Shown in pieces: positions 21,188 through 32,445 of a DNA stretch of 64,000 bases. The stretch comes from Branchipolynoe longqiensis (Eukaryota; Annelida; Polychaeta; Phyllodocida; Polynoidae): the NCBI GenBank assembly GCA_030323885.1, contig CM059187.1, forward strand, positions 86,070,614-86,134,613. The letters are read 5' to 3'. Both the position numbers and the translations under genes were made by a program. Every line of letters begins with the position of its first letter. The first letter of the stretch is position 1. The notes under the pieces were generated by a model. It did no database searches. It saw nothing but the letters and a program-made list of their open reading frames with translations, and was not told the DNA's origin.

Positions 21188-21428
21188 GTTTGTTTGTTTG
21201 TTGTTGTTTTACGTCCTAGCAAAATCTAAGGTCATATCAGGACGGGAAATGGGTCTACTGAGCAGGATCGATCTCAGGTGGGCACGCTACCTCCTGAGCT
21301 ACGTCCCTCTCTGCATAAGCATGATAAGCCATTTGTTTGACTTGACCGGTTTCGATCTTACGATCAGAGTTCGATCCCACGATCTACCAAAACGGGAGGC
21401 GGATGCTTAACTAATTCAGCCGTCCCGT
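21188..21428 (-). mobile_element. SINE-A, minus strand, rearranged
   Basis: A SINE-A 3' end (ACGTCCTAGCAAAATCTAAG, GTCATATCAGGACGGG) joins a foreign tRNA-like piece at 21250-21310. On the minus strand that piece reads GGGACGTAGCTCAGGAGGTA, then GCGTGCCCACCTGAGATCGA. A SINE-A type-1 head (CCACGATCTACCAAAACGGG) follows. The middle of the body has been replaced. Confidence 0.7.
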
Positions 21429-21431
21429 TTG

Positions 21432-21560
21432 GTGTATAAATTAAGTTGATTCTGTTATATCCTACTTTACAATGAAGTAACGTATATTTGTTACCGCTAA
21501 CTTTGAAGATATTTGAAATGGAAACATTGCCAATTTTATTTTGGTGTATATCTCGAAATA
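21432..21560. mobile_element. TTAA MITE fragment
   Basis: TAAGTTGATTCTGTTATATC, GAAGTAACG and GCTAACTTTGAAGATATTTG, GAAATGG match the left half of the TTAA MITE; the rest is missing. Confidence 0.6.
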
Positions 21561-21583
21561 GTGGCTACCATTGGCTTCGGCTG

Positions 21584-22398
21584 TTTGTTTTTTCGTTTGG
21601 GTTTTACGTCCTAGCAACACCTAAGGCGATATCAGCATGGGCATCGACGTGTGACAGTACACACGGATGGTGATGTTATAGTATTGCTCCACTGGTAGAC
21701 CAGACCCCGCCGGTGTTGCAGTTTCCGCGGCACACCAGTTTGCGAGGGACACATACATTCAAATGCATTGTCAATGGCCGTGAGCAAATCTTCATACAGA
21801 AAAAGTCAAATATCTGTCAAATTACACCACCTAGAAGCAACCCACTTGGAACACATATAGAAAACACATTCAATGAATAGATTATATTAAATTTGTAAGG
21901 TTAGGCTTCTGCACTTCTATTAATTTTGAATAAAACTAATGTTTTGCATTGCACATACCATCAAACTCAAGGCATTGTCAATGGTCGTGAGCAATCTTCA
22001 TACAAAAAATACAGAAAAAGTGAAATATCTCTAAAACCACACCACCTAGAAACAAATCGCTAGGTACACATTTAGAAAACATCTTTAACAAAAATATTAT
22101 ATTAAATTTATAAGGTTAGTGATGATGCTGTTCGATTTTGACGCATGCTCTGACGCGATGTGTCCCTCGCAAACTGGTGTGCCGCGGAAACTGCAACACC
22201 GGCACCATGCCGATATCTCATTCAGTTACATTATCCTTACACTGAGTTAAGCAATCCTTGTCGCATCATAGCAATGCCGAGTGCCAGTCTAGGTAGAGAC
22301 AAATATCAATTTTGAAAGTAATTGGTTTGATTATTCCGGGATTTGAACTCTTGACCTTCTGCACGGGAAGCGTGCGCTCTTACCGATTCAGCCAGGGT
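21584..22398 (-). mobile_element. SINE-A, minus strand, split by a MITE
   Basis: Left half 21584-21713 (GGGTTTTACGTCCTAGCAAC to CTGGTAGACCAG). Right half 22199-22398 (GGCACCATGCCGATATCTCA to the head TCTTACCGATTCAGCC). Removing 21714-22198 and one CCGG restores a continuous SINE-A. Confidence 0.85.
21714..22198. mobile_element. Ginger-like MITE with CCGG target duplication, copy 1
   Basis: Ends TGTTGCAGTTTCCGCGGCAC and its exact complement; the inverted repeat runs on for over 40 bp. Flanked by CCGG at 21710-21713 and 22199-22202. The TGTNRNA start agrees with Ginger/integrase-type DNA transposons as I recall them. The interior has two diverged direct copies of a ~180-bp block containing GGCATTGTCAATGG and AAATATCTCTAAAACCACAC. 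No transposase. Confidence 0.8.
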
Positions 22399-22473
22399 TT
22401 AGTAGAGAAACTGACACTTTCTTTGAGTTGTGCAGCATTAAGCCATTAAGTTAGATGAGGTCATGACTGCACT

Positions 22474-22869
22474 TAGATAAAAGATCCACCCGATACTTGT
22501 AGTACATAGGTGAATGACAACATAGTCTAAATACGGGCGAAAATAGCGTTAATATGGAAAAACAAGTAGAATGCTTGGCACCAGTGTCAAATGGTTACGT
22601 ATATCAGCACAGAGTTGGTGAAATGGGAGAGAATGCAAAAAGACAAGATGGTGGCCAGAGGACGCCGTCAATTTCACTTTTAAATTGCATTGAAGTATAT
22701 GTTTTATTATATTTTCCAACTCAAAAGTAGCGGGTAAACATGAAGACATATACAAATAATAAATGTTGCTTCTTAGATTGTTGATTCATTAGCCCGATTT
22801 TTCTACCATTTTTATATAAGGCTGGTTTTCACCCCTGTAATGGAAGTATGGGGTTGAATCTTTCATCTA
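22474..22869. mobile_element. 9-bp-TSD MITE, copy 1
   Basis: Starts TAGATAAAAG and ends CTTTCATCTA. Exact 9-bp duplication GACTGCACT at 22465-22473 and 22870-22878. Each end carries its own subterminal hairpin of CACCCG...CGGGTG type. Interior conserved block AGAATGCAAAAAGACAAGAT. Non-coding. Confidence 0.85.
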
Positions 22870-22939
22870 GACTGCACTAGCAATCCCAACAACACTCCAC
22901 CCGTAACACTAATCAACCCCCTCCCATCTTCCCCTCTAG

Positions 22940-23511
22940 TCCGGATTCCACATCATGCCTATGCAGGAGGTCAGGGGTTCGATCCCAAGCCGAGTCAATC
23001 CAAACATTTACAAAAAGCAATACTTATCGCTATCTTTCCTGATGTTTGGCATTAGTCATAAATTAGTCCCAGCATAGTGGTGTCCCAGTGGAGCAGCAAT
23101 ATAAAGTTCGCCATGAATGCGCTCTATCGCACAAGTGTGTGCATGGGACTACCTGACCGGGCGCGGTGGCCCAATCGGTAGAGCGCAGGCTTCACGTGCG
23201 GGAGATCAGGAGTTGGGTTCCTGGTCGAGTCACCCCCCCCCCCCACCCACCGATGACCTATAAAATTGATACTTGTCACTTCCTAGCCCATGCTAGGCAT
23301 TGATAGGATAGAGCAAGGACCGGTTAACTCAGTGCCAGGCTACCATGTCATGGTGCCGGCGGCCTGATTTCCCAGTGGGGCAGCATGAGTCGGCACCCGT
23401 CCTGATATGACCTTAGATGTTGCCAGGATGTAAAACTCCAACAATAAACCAACCAGCATGGGACTGATGTGACATTGGCTGTTGCTGGGAAGTGAAACCC
23501 CAATAAACCAA
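22940..23511 (+). mobile_element. SINE-A, plus strand, split by another SINE-A
   Basis: Left part 22940-23150 (GGGGTTCGATCCCAAGCCGA, body). Right part 23466-23511 (TGACATTGGCTGTTGCTGGG, AAGTGAAACCCC). The inserted copy is 23151-23455. Confidence 0.8.
23151..23455 (+). mobile_element. SINE-A with type-2 head, inserted in a SINE-A
   Basis: Flanked by GCATGGGACT (23141-23150 and 23456-23465), a 10-bp TSD. Head GGGCGCGGTGGCCCAATCGG, TAGAGCGCAGGC and GGGTTCCTGGTCGAGTC. The body then follows the usual order to a CCAACAATAAACCAACCA tail. A run of C near 23230 interrupts it. This is a full-length type-2 copy. Confidence 0.9.
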
Positions 23512-23634
23512 GCCAGACATTGCGTCATCTCCCCTGCTTTTTGCGGAGTCACCGATCAGTTGGGAAACTATTTTCGGAGTAGATATGGCAACTTTGCACA
23601 CACACACCCCTGCTCTCGGCAAGTGACTCCCTTA

Positions 23635-24219
23635 AGCCCCGGTCAGATTTCACCAGATTGAGGAACCAGATAGAAAACGGACACTGTCCGGTGAAATATG
23701 GCAATGTACGGTTTATATATACGGTTGGTATCCGGCGTGTCCGTTATCTGTCCGGTGGTGTCCAGCGGTGTCCTGTACAAGTTTTTGAACATGCACAAAA
23801 CTTGTACCGTACACCGCCGGACTGAAGTGTACAGTTGGTGTCCATTTTAAGTCCGTTTAGTCCATTTTGTCCATTTCATGTCTGTTACTCATCCGTTAGG
23901 TGTCCTGTTTGTATCTTAAAGAGTCCGTTGATGGTGCTGCGGGAATTCGGTCCATCAGTTTTTGGCACGTCCGTGAACAGCCCGGTAAGTGTCTGGTTGG
24001 TGTCCGTTTGGTGTCCGGTCTGTCCGTTTGACATTCGGTTGCCATTCGGTTCTCGTCTGGTTCTCGTCCGTTGGCTATTCGTTAATGTATGTTTCTTGTC
24101 TGTTTAGCATCCGTTTCGTCTGGCAGCCATTGCAACTGTTCGACACCGAACACCACCAGACTAGACAATTCTTGGCCGGTGGTGTCCCCTCCTCAGTCTA
24201 GTAAGGTCTGACTGGGCCT
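23635..24219. mobile_element. Harbinger-like MITE, copy F (divergent ends)
   Basis: TTA duplication at 23632-23634 and 24220-24222. Ends AGCCCCGGTCAGATTTCACC and, inverted, AGGCCCAGTCAGACCTTACT. The interior is an array of GTCCGTT/GTCCGGT echoes around the palindrome AAGTTTTTGAACATGCACAA (then AACTT) at 23779-23803. The plus ORF of 90 aa is an artefact of the array. Confidence 0.8.
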
Positions 24220-24481
24220 TTAAAAATAAACTCGGTTTCATATCAAATATAAAATGCGTATCTGCTGCGGGGTTTTTTTCCCCATTGGTTTTTGTGGAGT
24301 GTTTTTTTTGTGTTTGTTGCCGAATATCGAACCACACGTGAATTGCATTCAATATGTCAACTGTTTTCTAACAACCAGAAGCGGAGAATGATTACTTTTT
24401 TTTTGTCTGAATCTTCGTTTTTATTTTGTTTTCATTTCGGATGCATGAACATGGGTAATTTGATGGCTGGGAATTGAAGGA
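24220..24481. other. No gene recognised
   Basis: AT-rich unique sequence between the Harbinger-like MITE and the DIRS-like fragment. Confidence 0.4.
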
Positions 24482-25640
24482 TTACATCTCAATAGTGCAA
24501 TGTGGATATTCTAAATCGTCATTATTTCGCTTGTCTGAAATATGGATAACGACAATTCTGATGCGAAAATAATAATTGAACAATGTGAACATGGATAAAT
24601 GGTATATATTTGGACTTTTTATTGAACAAAAAGGGCATTCGTACATGCTTAAGCATAATGAGAGAAGGCCCCAAGATGCTTTAACCAAATAGAGAGGTAA
24701 GCATTTTAGGGGCCGAGTGAACAGTCTGTTTATGGACATAGTCATGAACCACGCCATATGTCCAAGTACCAAGTTCTTTAATGTCCTGGGCCGGTTGGTG
24801 CATTGAGGAGTGCTGTATGCCTCTCTTCACCAGGCTGACCTGCTAAGTATCAAGGCCCGCTATTTATCCCGAGAGTGCCATTACCATCGTGCGGGTGCCA
24901 CTGCAATAGTTTAGGACTGCGCCGAGAGATGCCAGGTCATCACTTAGATAGAGAAGGTACGACATTATCTTGTATTGCGATGATCGTAGCAGGTGTGCTC
25001 CATGCCTGTTCATGTAGTTTATGTACTTGATAGCCTGGTGGTTCTTGTTCTTCCATGTACTGTCGGCAAGTCCCGCCTCCATCATTGGCATGAGTCTTCT
25101 GTGGTGGGGGGAATAGTAACATGGAGAGAAAGGCAATTAAAGGTCTATCCAGGTTATGGTGTGGTGGCTAGGACGTTGTCATGGTCGATGTGAATAGGGT
25201 ATAATCCCCTTTCTTTGATGTTTGCATAGGCGAGGCACTCTGCAGCTGGGTCGAATTGCATCCAGCTCAGAGCGTCCACAAATGGAATGTCCTTGCCATG
25301 TTTGTGCTTAATTATAATGTCAGTACTTTTCTGGGTGGCAAATAGCCAGATTTCTCCAGCGCATGCGCAGAGTATAGGGTCTCTCCCCACACCCGACGTG
25401 AGGACCTGTTGCAAACCTTCATTATCTGTGTTCATGTAGATCATGTAGAGGTGAGTGTCATGTGGTACGAGGGTCTTGAGTGCCGCGATAAGGTTCATGG
25501 CCTCAAGCTGTGCTATATTGGATTTATTTGGTTATGGGTGGTGACTCAGGCGATTTGTGGGCCTCCTACTCTGCATGTTCCTTGTTTCCGGTATCTTAAC
25601 GTCGTCAGTCATGATGAATGTTGGTTCACTCAGATGGTGT
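24482..25640 (-). pseudogene. DIRS-like retroelement fragment: RNase H end + tyrosine recombinase start
   Basis: On the minus strand, 25498-25154 encodes the C-terminal part of an RNase H: ALKTLVPHDTHLY, TDNEGLQQVLTSGVGRDPIL, then IIIKHKHGKDIPFVDALSW. This arrangement is typical of DIRS-type retroelements. It is followed by 25136-24864, reading MEAGLADSTWKNKNHQAIKY and SYLLYLSDDLASLGAVLNYC. That resembles the SAM-like N-terminal domain of a tyrosine recombinase. The order RNase H then recombinase is diagnostic of DIRS/PAT/Ngaro groups. Frameshifts and stops break it. The recombinase catalytic domain is not recognisable below 24860. Confidence 0.75.
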
Positions 25641-25659
25641 AGAGTATGACCGTCAGTTG

Positions 25660-26400
25660 TGATGAACGTTGTCAGTCGTGACACACGTAGGTTCATCTGA
25701 GTGGTGCAGACTCAGTTTGTTAGTTTGTCTCGGTTATGCAGAATTGGTTCATCCCGATTATGCAGAATTGGTTCGTTCGGCTTGTTCGTCCTTGTGGTGC
25801 AGGGTTAGTTTGTCAGTTTGTCCCGGTTGTGCAGGGTTCGTCCAGATAGTTCATCCTGGCAGTGTGTGCTGGTTTGTCCATTCGCATCAGTCGTGACGCA
25901 CGTTGTTCATCCCTGTGGTCTAGGCTTGGTTCGTTTAATTTGTCCCGATTGTGCAAATTGGTTCGTCCAGATTTGTTTGTCCCTCTGGTGTAGGGTTTGT
26001 TCGTCAACTCGTACCGGGAGTGCTGGGTTTGTTCATCCGGAATGTTCATCCCTGTGATGCAGGGTTCGTTTGTCAGTTCGTGCCGGGAGTGCGGGGTTTG
26101 TTCGTCCAGATTGTTCGTCCCTGTGGTGACGTGTTGGTTCGTTAGATCGTGCCGGAGATGCCGGGTGTGTTCATGCGGATTGTTCGTCCATGTGATGACG
26201 TGTTGGTTCATCAGATCATACCAGAGTGCTGGGTTTGTTCGTCCAAATAGTTCGACCTGTGGCAAAGGTTGGTTCATCTGTTGGTACCGGGAGTGCCGGG
26301 TTTGTTCGTCCAGATGGTTCGTCCCAGTGGCAAAGAGTTGGTTCGTCCGTTGGTACCGGGAGTGCCAGGTTTTGTTCCAGAGTAAAAGGTCCATTGCCAT
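25660..26400. repeat. 69-bp minisatellite with open minus-strand frame
   Basis: About ten diverged 69-bp units. Translated on the minus strand, each gives a 23-residue unit such as DEQTPHSRHELTNEPCITG plus four residues, and the frame stays open for 195 residues (25813-26400). The plus strand is also open for 166 residues (25997-26497). Being a multiple of three, the unit keeps any frame open, so coding is not implied. Confidence 0.8.
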
Positions 26401-26619
26401 CCGCCGCCAAGTCGTAGTGGCAGAGTTCCGGGTTTTGCGTGCTTTATATAGCAGCTTGGCCGGCCCGAAACGTCATGACTACGTCAAGTCTTCGTAACTT
26501 TGTAATAGATTTTGGCTGATTATGTTGTATCTAATTTACATATGCACATCCACCAGCTCTGCGTGGTTACTCGGCATAGTTTACGAAAGACCCACTAGGC
26601 ATGGTAGACATCAATCTAT

Positions 26620-27252
26620 AGCTGTGTTCACACGGGCAAAGTTTATGTCGACTTAGACAAGTCGATTTATATGAATCGATTTAGTGTTGTGTCCACACAC
26701 GTATCAGTGCTGCAGATTTGCAGCCTTCAGCGCACCAATGCGACTGAAAACTCCCCAAAACAACACTGAGCGGAAATCGATATCTGCGCATGGGCAAGTA
26801 CCCCCATCTGTATCTGGCAAGCACTGCTCTTTGTTTAGTTTTCACTGTCGATTCGACAATATGAATAACGACGCCGATGTAGCTGCTACATTAATATCGC
26901 TTGGAATTTAGGGTTAATTTCATTAAATTTCATTATTTGAGGATGTAATTCTGTTAAATATGATCGCATTCAATAGATTTCGCCCTAATCGGGCCCTAAC
27001 ACTGCTGGGCACCAGCAATAGTTACACCTGAGCCTGTATCTGGCAAGCACTGCTCTTTTACACTATTACTGCCCAGGAACCAGGTACATCGCTTCATCTA
27101 TACTACCTCAGGAGGTGGTTTATTTGAAGCGAACTAGATGCATCGATTCAGCCCTAAATCACTACATGCGTAGCGTCCACACGGTGAATCTGAGTCGAAC
27201 TAGGCAAGTCGATTTATATGAATCGAATTAACTGCCCAGTGTGAACGGGGCT
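26620..27252. mobile_element. Harbinger-like MITE, copy G
   Basis: TAT duplication at 26617-26619 and 27253-27255. Ends AGCTGTGTTCACACGGGCAA and, inverted, AGCCCCGTTCACACTGGGCA. Subterminal TCGATTTATATGAATCGA palindromes occur near both ends. A tiny open frame (26861-26911, MNNDADVAATLISLGI) lies inside. A direct repeat GTATCTGGCAAGCACTGCTC occurs at both 26809 and 27035. Confidence 0.75.
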
Positions 27253-27255
27253 TAT

Positions 27256-28249
27256 ATATTTAATGTTAAGGTTCAAGTACAGGTGGTGCCAGCGGCCGTT
27301 GAATAGGTATCCGACTCCGCCTTGTTCGATTACCCATGTTGCAACCAACATTGACAACGTGCAAGATGCTATATTTATAGACCTATAATATATTTTACCC
27401 AGACTCAGCAGATGGAGAGTATAAAGTTAGAAATCAGGAAAGACAGCACATGTTGACGTCTAGTTACTCAATGGTTTATTCCGGTGCCCGCCAGTCTGCG
27501 CTGGTCCCAGCTGGCTGGTTCCCGACCTACCGTGCCTCACTACATACATAACAGAGAGACTGTGGTGGAGGAAATTACTACATGTAGAACCATCGGGTCA
27601 TACGAGTAGGAATGGAACGGCGCTCGAAATAGAAGAAATACAATGGTATATAAAATATTAAATAAAATATGAGAGCATTGATGTTATTTATTCATTAAAT
27701 AACAGAGAAAGAATGCATGCAGTAGTTAGCTACACAAAAACTGAAAGTGATAACAAAGAGGGGTAGTCACAAGACTATTACTGTCTAGCGGCGAAAACAA
27801 GTCATTAGACTTAACCGTTCTGGGCAGCATAAATACACCCATCACAAAAAATATTTAATAATCTTTTTTTTGTTAATGTATTTTTGGTTAGCACTTGAAT
27901 GCTGGTCTTCCAAGCTTAAAGTAGAAATGTTTGATTTGAAGTTATCAGTTATAATGATTTTTTTGTTTGTTGGAGGTTTATGTCTCCCTATTATTTCAAC
28001 TGCATGTCTTGCCTGGCACTTACGTGATCAGATGTTCTTTAGCGTGGTGTCTCCTATTGGTTTGTGATGTTTTATGGCTTAGTTACTGTTTATTTCTGAT
28101 CTATTACTCCGTACATATAGCGATGTATTTTGTCTCGGAAAATACAGTGATAAATGTCTCCTAAAATAGGAGCAAATTGGGCAAAGGCTATTCATGGAAT
28201 CATTGTTATATAACTACGACATCACTTGTCATGTGGTCATATGTATATG
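27256..28249. other. No gene recognised
   Basis: AT-rich unique DNA. Short hydrophobic ORFs (65 aa each, 27870-28164) have no identified family. Confidence 0.5.
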
Positions 28250-29098
28250 GTTCGTTCTTTGAAGCTGGGTACCACTTTTGTGACATGGAAGCGAAAACTG
28301 AGAGCATCCCAAATAATAGCAGAAAACATTCCAAACAATATCAGAATTTATTTTCATATGAAGCTTTACATGCTGTGCATGTGTCAGAATTGGTAAAAAA
28401 AAAAAAAAAAAAGCCATGTCCCTCTTTGATTTTGATCTTATAATGAATAATAGGAAAATATGTCCTATGTGACTTGGAAATTAAACACACAAAGGTGACA
28501 CATCCATAATATCATTGTTAACCTACACAACACATTCAAACTAGATTTCATTGATTACAGTTAAGCAAATAAAATTATGTCTTACAAGAAAAAAGTTGAA
28601 ATAAAGTTGAAAAAAAAACAAGTTTGTGTAAATGTTAGTGTAAAAGTCAAAATGTGTAAAATTTCATATTTTCACTTTAGCACAAAATCATATAAACATA
28701 ATTTTGATACATTTTGTGGTATAGATTAAATACATATAGTATTGCTAACTTACTTAATGACAAAAGGCAACAATAATTATTTGACTTGCTATTAAAAAAA
28801 GAAAGAATTTAATATTCCCAAACGGGATGGCCGAATGAGTTAGAGCGTCCGTCTCCCGTGTTGGTAGATCATGGGTTCGAATCCTGGTCGAGTCAAACCA
28901 ATGACTTAAAAATTGATACTTGTCGCTTACTAGCCAGATGCCCGCATTACTAGGATAGGGCAAGGAGGAGTGGAATGAGGAAGACCAGTCGTCTGCGACA
29001 GAAATTTCCCCAGCTTAAGCAACTAATGTACCAACAACAACAAAATGTCCTATGTAACATGGATACCAGATATGTGGTACCCATTTTCAAAGAACGCC
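28250..29098. mobile_element. TIR element (TTCTTTAAAACTGGG type), copy 1
   Basis: The left end CGTTCTTTGAAGCTGGGTAC (then CAC) is inverted at the right as GTACCCATTTTCAAAGAACG. The ~650-bp AT-rich interior is shared with copy 2 (AATAATAGCA, CTTACAAGAAAAAAGTTGAA, TATTGCTAAC, ACAATAATTATTTGACTTGC). It carries a SINE-A short variant at 28818-29010. No transposase. TSD unclear. Confidence 0.7.
28818..29010 (+). mobile_element. SINE-A short variant with intact head
   Basis: Well preserved type-1 head: GGGATGGCCGAATGAGTTAG, AGCGTCCGTCTCCCGTG, then B box GGGTTCGAATCC. The body switches after GGGCAAGGAG to GAGTGGAATGAGGAAGACCA, TCTGCGACAGAAATTTCCCC. Shares that ending with 18251. Confidence 0.8.
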
Positions 29099-29208
29099 CC
29101 AGATATGCCCGTAAAATGCTTAGACATATGTGTACATGCAGGGACATATCTTATTCTAGGTAAATATTTCAATTGCCGATTTGTGGGAGAAATTTATTTT
29201 GGATGAGT

Positions 29209-29794
29209 GGGTCATTCTTTAAAACTGGGCAGGAGGAGTGTGACATGGAAACCAAAAGTGAAAACTTTCCAAATAATAGCAAAAAACCTTCCGAATAATA
29301 GCCTAATCCAATGTCCTATGAAGGTTTGCATGTTGTGAATATGTCAGAGTTGAAAAAAATTAATTTCACTTTTTGAATTAGATCTTATACAAATTGAGCA
29401 ATATATTAATATTACTTGTGTAACATGAAAATCAAAGACACTTCCAGAACCTCATTTTAACATATACAACATAGTCAAACAAGATTTTATTGATTACTCT
29501 TAAGCAGACAAGGTTATGACTTACAAGAAAAAAGTTGAAAAATAAGTTGAAAATGTTTGGCTACATGTATAGTGTAAATGTGTAAATTTTCACTTTTTCA
29601 CATTAGCACAAAATCATATAAGTAAACTTTTAATTTCTTTCTTGGGATAGCTTCACTAAATGTACTATTGCTAACATACTTAATACACAGAGGATACAAT
29701 AATTATTTGACTTGCAATCAATAAAAGAAAGAACAAATTATCAGCATCGCAATGTAGAATCCAAATATGTGGTGCCCAGTTTTAAAGAATGACC
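29209..29794. mobile_element. TIR element, copy 2
   Basis: Ends GGTCATTCTTTAAAACTGGG and exact inverted CCCAGTTTTAAAGAATGACC. Same orientation as copy 1 and only 110 bp away. Interior homologous to copy 1 without the SINE. Confidence 0.75.
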
Positions 29795-29990
29795 TAAGTA
29801 TGAACTTTCATTTAGCGTAACATTGGTGGCTTGGCTGAAGGATCACACCTTGCGAAACCCGTGCAGACACTTAACTACATTTGTGTGGTTAAGTTAAATA
29901 TAACTCAACGGGAGAATGGGTATATCAACTAGCCTCTGAATGGTCGTTTCAGTAACAGTTTCTGCACATTGAAACGAACCGTATATAGCT

Positions 29991-30047
29991 TGTTTATTTG
30001 TTGTTGTTTTACGCCCTAGCATTATCTAATGCCATATCAGGACGGGA
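29991..30047 (-). mobile_element. SINE-A 3' end fragment
   Basis: TTATTTGTTGTTGTTTTACG, CCCTAGCATTATC and GCCATATCAGGACGGGA: inverted last ~55 bp of SINE-A. Bases 29795-29990 hold nothing recognised. Confidence 0.8.
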
Positions 30048-30226
30048 TGTATATAGCATATATAGGATATTTATATTCTCACACAGCCGGTAGTCAAGAA
30101 CAAATATCAGTAGCTGGGGGAGGCCCACCCTTCTGACCTTCACCTCTGACCTTTTCCCCATCCCCCGCCGCAACTTGCCACGTTCCGCATTACCCCAACC
30201 AGAGAGCATGGGAACCTTCTGTAGTG

Positions 30227-30275
30227 TAGATAAAAGATTCACCCCATACTACAGTAGCCTGAATAGGGGTGAAGA
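30227..30275. mobile_element. 9-bp-TSD MITE end fragment
   Basis: TAGATAAAAGATTCACCCCA, TACTACAG and AATAGGGGTGAA reproduce only the terminal hairpin of the MITE at 31731. A solo end or a heavily deleted copy. Confidence 0.5.
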
Positions 30276-30426
30276 AAGTTGACAAAATGTGGGTGAATGA
30301 AATGAGCACATAGATCCTTAATCTAAAATATATTCTTCACATACCTTAATATATTTACCCTTGACTTTTGAACTGAGTTTGTAGATTAGTCGAATAGAAC
30401 TTTAAAGTGCGAATTGATAGAACTCA

Positions 30427-30886
30427 AGGCCCTGTCACATTACGGCGTATGGCGGGAGCGTATTGAAAACCTACGTAGGTCCTGCGCGTGCCGGCCTATG
30501 ATGACATTTGGTGACCTTTCGGGTGGTTTTGAGCGTATGTGGAACCTACGAGGAGCGTACGAGGAGCGTATGAGGAGCGTATGGGAGCGTATGGGAGCGT
30601 GCTGTGACATTTTTTGACAGTATGGGCCATACGCCCTCATAGGTCGGGTTTTTTTTTAGCATGCACAACAAAATTTGGACGGACGGATTTATGAAAGCGT
30701 ATGGCGGCGTATGCCTCATACGCTTCACATACGCCGGCATCTGGCGGCATCTGGCAGCGTATGAGTAGCGTATGAGTAGCGTATGCGTAGTGTATGAGTA
30801 GTGTATACGGCGTATGCCGACGTATATGACGTAACGCGCTTACGCCGCCATACGCTCCCGCAAAAAACCCTAATGTGACAGCCCCT
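30427..30886. mobile_element. Harbinger-like MITE, copy B
   Basis: Exact TCA duplication at 30424-30426 and 30887-30889. Ends AGGCCCTGTCACATTACG and AGGGGCTGTCACATTAGG. Differs from copy A at only a handful of positions and a few GTAGCGTAT units. Confidence 0.85.
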
Positions 30887-30889
30887 TCA

Positions 30890-31720
30890 CATGTCAACAT
30901 GGCAGCCATTGGTAGTAAGTTGAGAGGTTCCTGGGTAATAATCCAATCTCGGTCAGGAAGCAGTCATTTTCATTGGCTGAGGTAGTCAGGTGGTTTAGCC
31001 AATTTATTCAAACATGGAGGATTTGCTTCATGGACTCTATCATTTCAAACTGATGTTGAGTCATTATGCCTTGACTATATGTGATTTGAACACTCTGGAG
31101 AGTATATGTTAAGGGGAAACATATACAATCGGATTGTAGTTATTGGATTTTAATCAACATAAGGTAGGAATACTAAACTAAGACCGTCAACAGTGAGAGA
31201 CATTTTCTCCAACGTTTACATAGGGTTGTAATTCACCTCTGAACATAGTCAGAGGTGATAATTGTATCTATCAGTTGTGATGCCGGCACCAACAGTGCTG
31301 CACCAACATGTCCGGAACTAGCACCGGAACCGGAACCGGAACCGGGCGCTTCCGGTTCAAAACTGACACGTGTAAGGACCTGCATGGCGTAGCAATCGAT
31401 GAGGCAAATATCGGCCCCCCCAAAATATAACCCGGCAATCCATCATGCGTCAATAAATACATGAGTCACAGTTGTGTATAGCACGTGGAGTGACACCAAC
31501 AACAACAATGAACAAACAGAAAGGGGTGTGAATGGGGTTGGGATAGGGGGAGGCGGGTATGTTGAAGGGAATATGGTACGTGGTATTAGAATCACCACCC
31601 GGAGGTGTCCATGTTGTAAAGCAGTCTATGATTAGTAGGTACCCCCACCGCCTTTATCATCAGTCACATGCAGGACAGGATGGCTTAGTGATTACAGCAC
31701 CCGCTTCTTAGAAGGGATGT
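30890..31720. other. No gene recognised
   Basis: Unique sequence with one short CCGGAACCGGAACCGG run near 31325-31345. Confidence 0.5.
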
Positions 31721-31730
31721 CGTCTGTACA

Positions 31731-32137
31731 TAGATAAAAGATTCACCCGGTACTTGTAGTACACGGGTGAAGGACAACGTAGTTTAAATACGGACGAAAA
31801 TGGGTTCAGTATGGAACATGAAGTAGAAACTGTGGCTCCAGTATCAAATGGCTGCATATATTGCTCCAGAGTTGGTGAAATGGGAGAGAATGCAAAAAGA
31901 CAAGATGGCGGCCAGACAATGCCGTCGATTTCACATTAAATCTTATTAAACTAGATATTATATTATATTTTTCAACTCAAAGGTAGCGGGCTATCAATAA
32001 GACATATGTAAAGAATAAATGTTGCTTCTTAGATTGTGAAATTAGGCTCTCATTTCCTTAACCCGCTTTTTCGACCGTTTTTATATAGGGTTGGTATTCG
32101 CCCATGTACTGCGAGTACAGGGTGAATACTTTATCTA
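31731..32137. mobile_element. 9-bp-TSD MITE, copy 2
   Basis: TAGATAAAAGATTCACCCGG at the left and CTTTATCTA at the right. Interior matches copies at 22474 and 55951 (AGAATGCAAAAAGACAAGAT, TTGCTTCTTAGATTGTGAAA). The flanking nonamers (GTCTGTACA / GTATGTGTC) have decayed. Confidence 0.8.
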
Positions 32138-32209
32138 GTATGTGTCAAATTACAGGTGTTCTGTGGGGGGGGGGGTCTTTTTTAATTAATTGTTTAATTT
32201 ATATTTTTA

Positions 32210-32445
32210 CAAAATTAGCACTGGTTTCTATCTTATCTTGTGTTTGGCAATACTAGAATAGACCGTGATGCTGGATTCATGCCAGGGTAATGTGACTGGG
32301 AATTGGATAGTATGCATTATGTCATTATAATATTGAATAATCTGAGTGGGGCAACACTATAAAGCTACTACACGTGTGCAATGTCACAAGTCGGTACACG
32401 TCCTGATGTGAGCTCACTGTCATCAGAACGAAAAGGTGAAATAAT
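32210..32445 (+). mobile_element. SINE-A, plus strand, highly diverged
   Basis: TTTGGCAATACTAGAATAGA, GTGGGGCAACACTATAAAGC and CACAAGTCGGTACACGTCCT follow SINE-A order; the head is lost. Confidence 0.6.

Noticed and set aside
24482..24772. 96-residue minus ORF as the recombinase catalytic domain
   Set aside because: No R...HxxR...Y arrangement of a tyrosine recombinase could be made out.
28818..28900. Apparent tRNA gene (good A and B boxes)
   Set aside because: There is no 7-bp acceptor stem, and the head is followed by a SINE body repeated many times. The same reasoning applies at 17270, 18185, 45785 and 46200.
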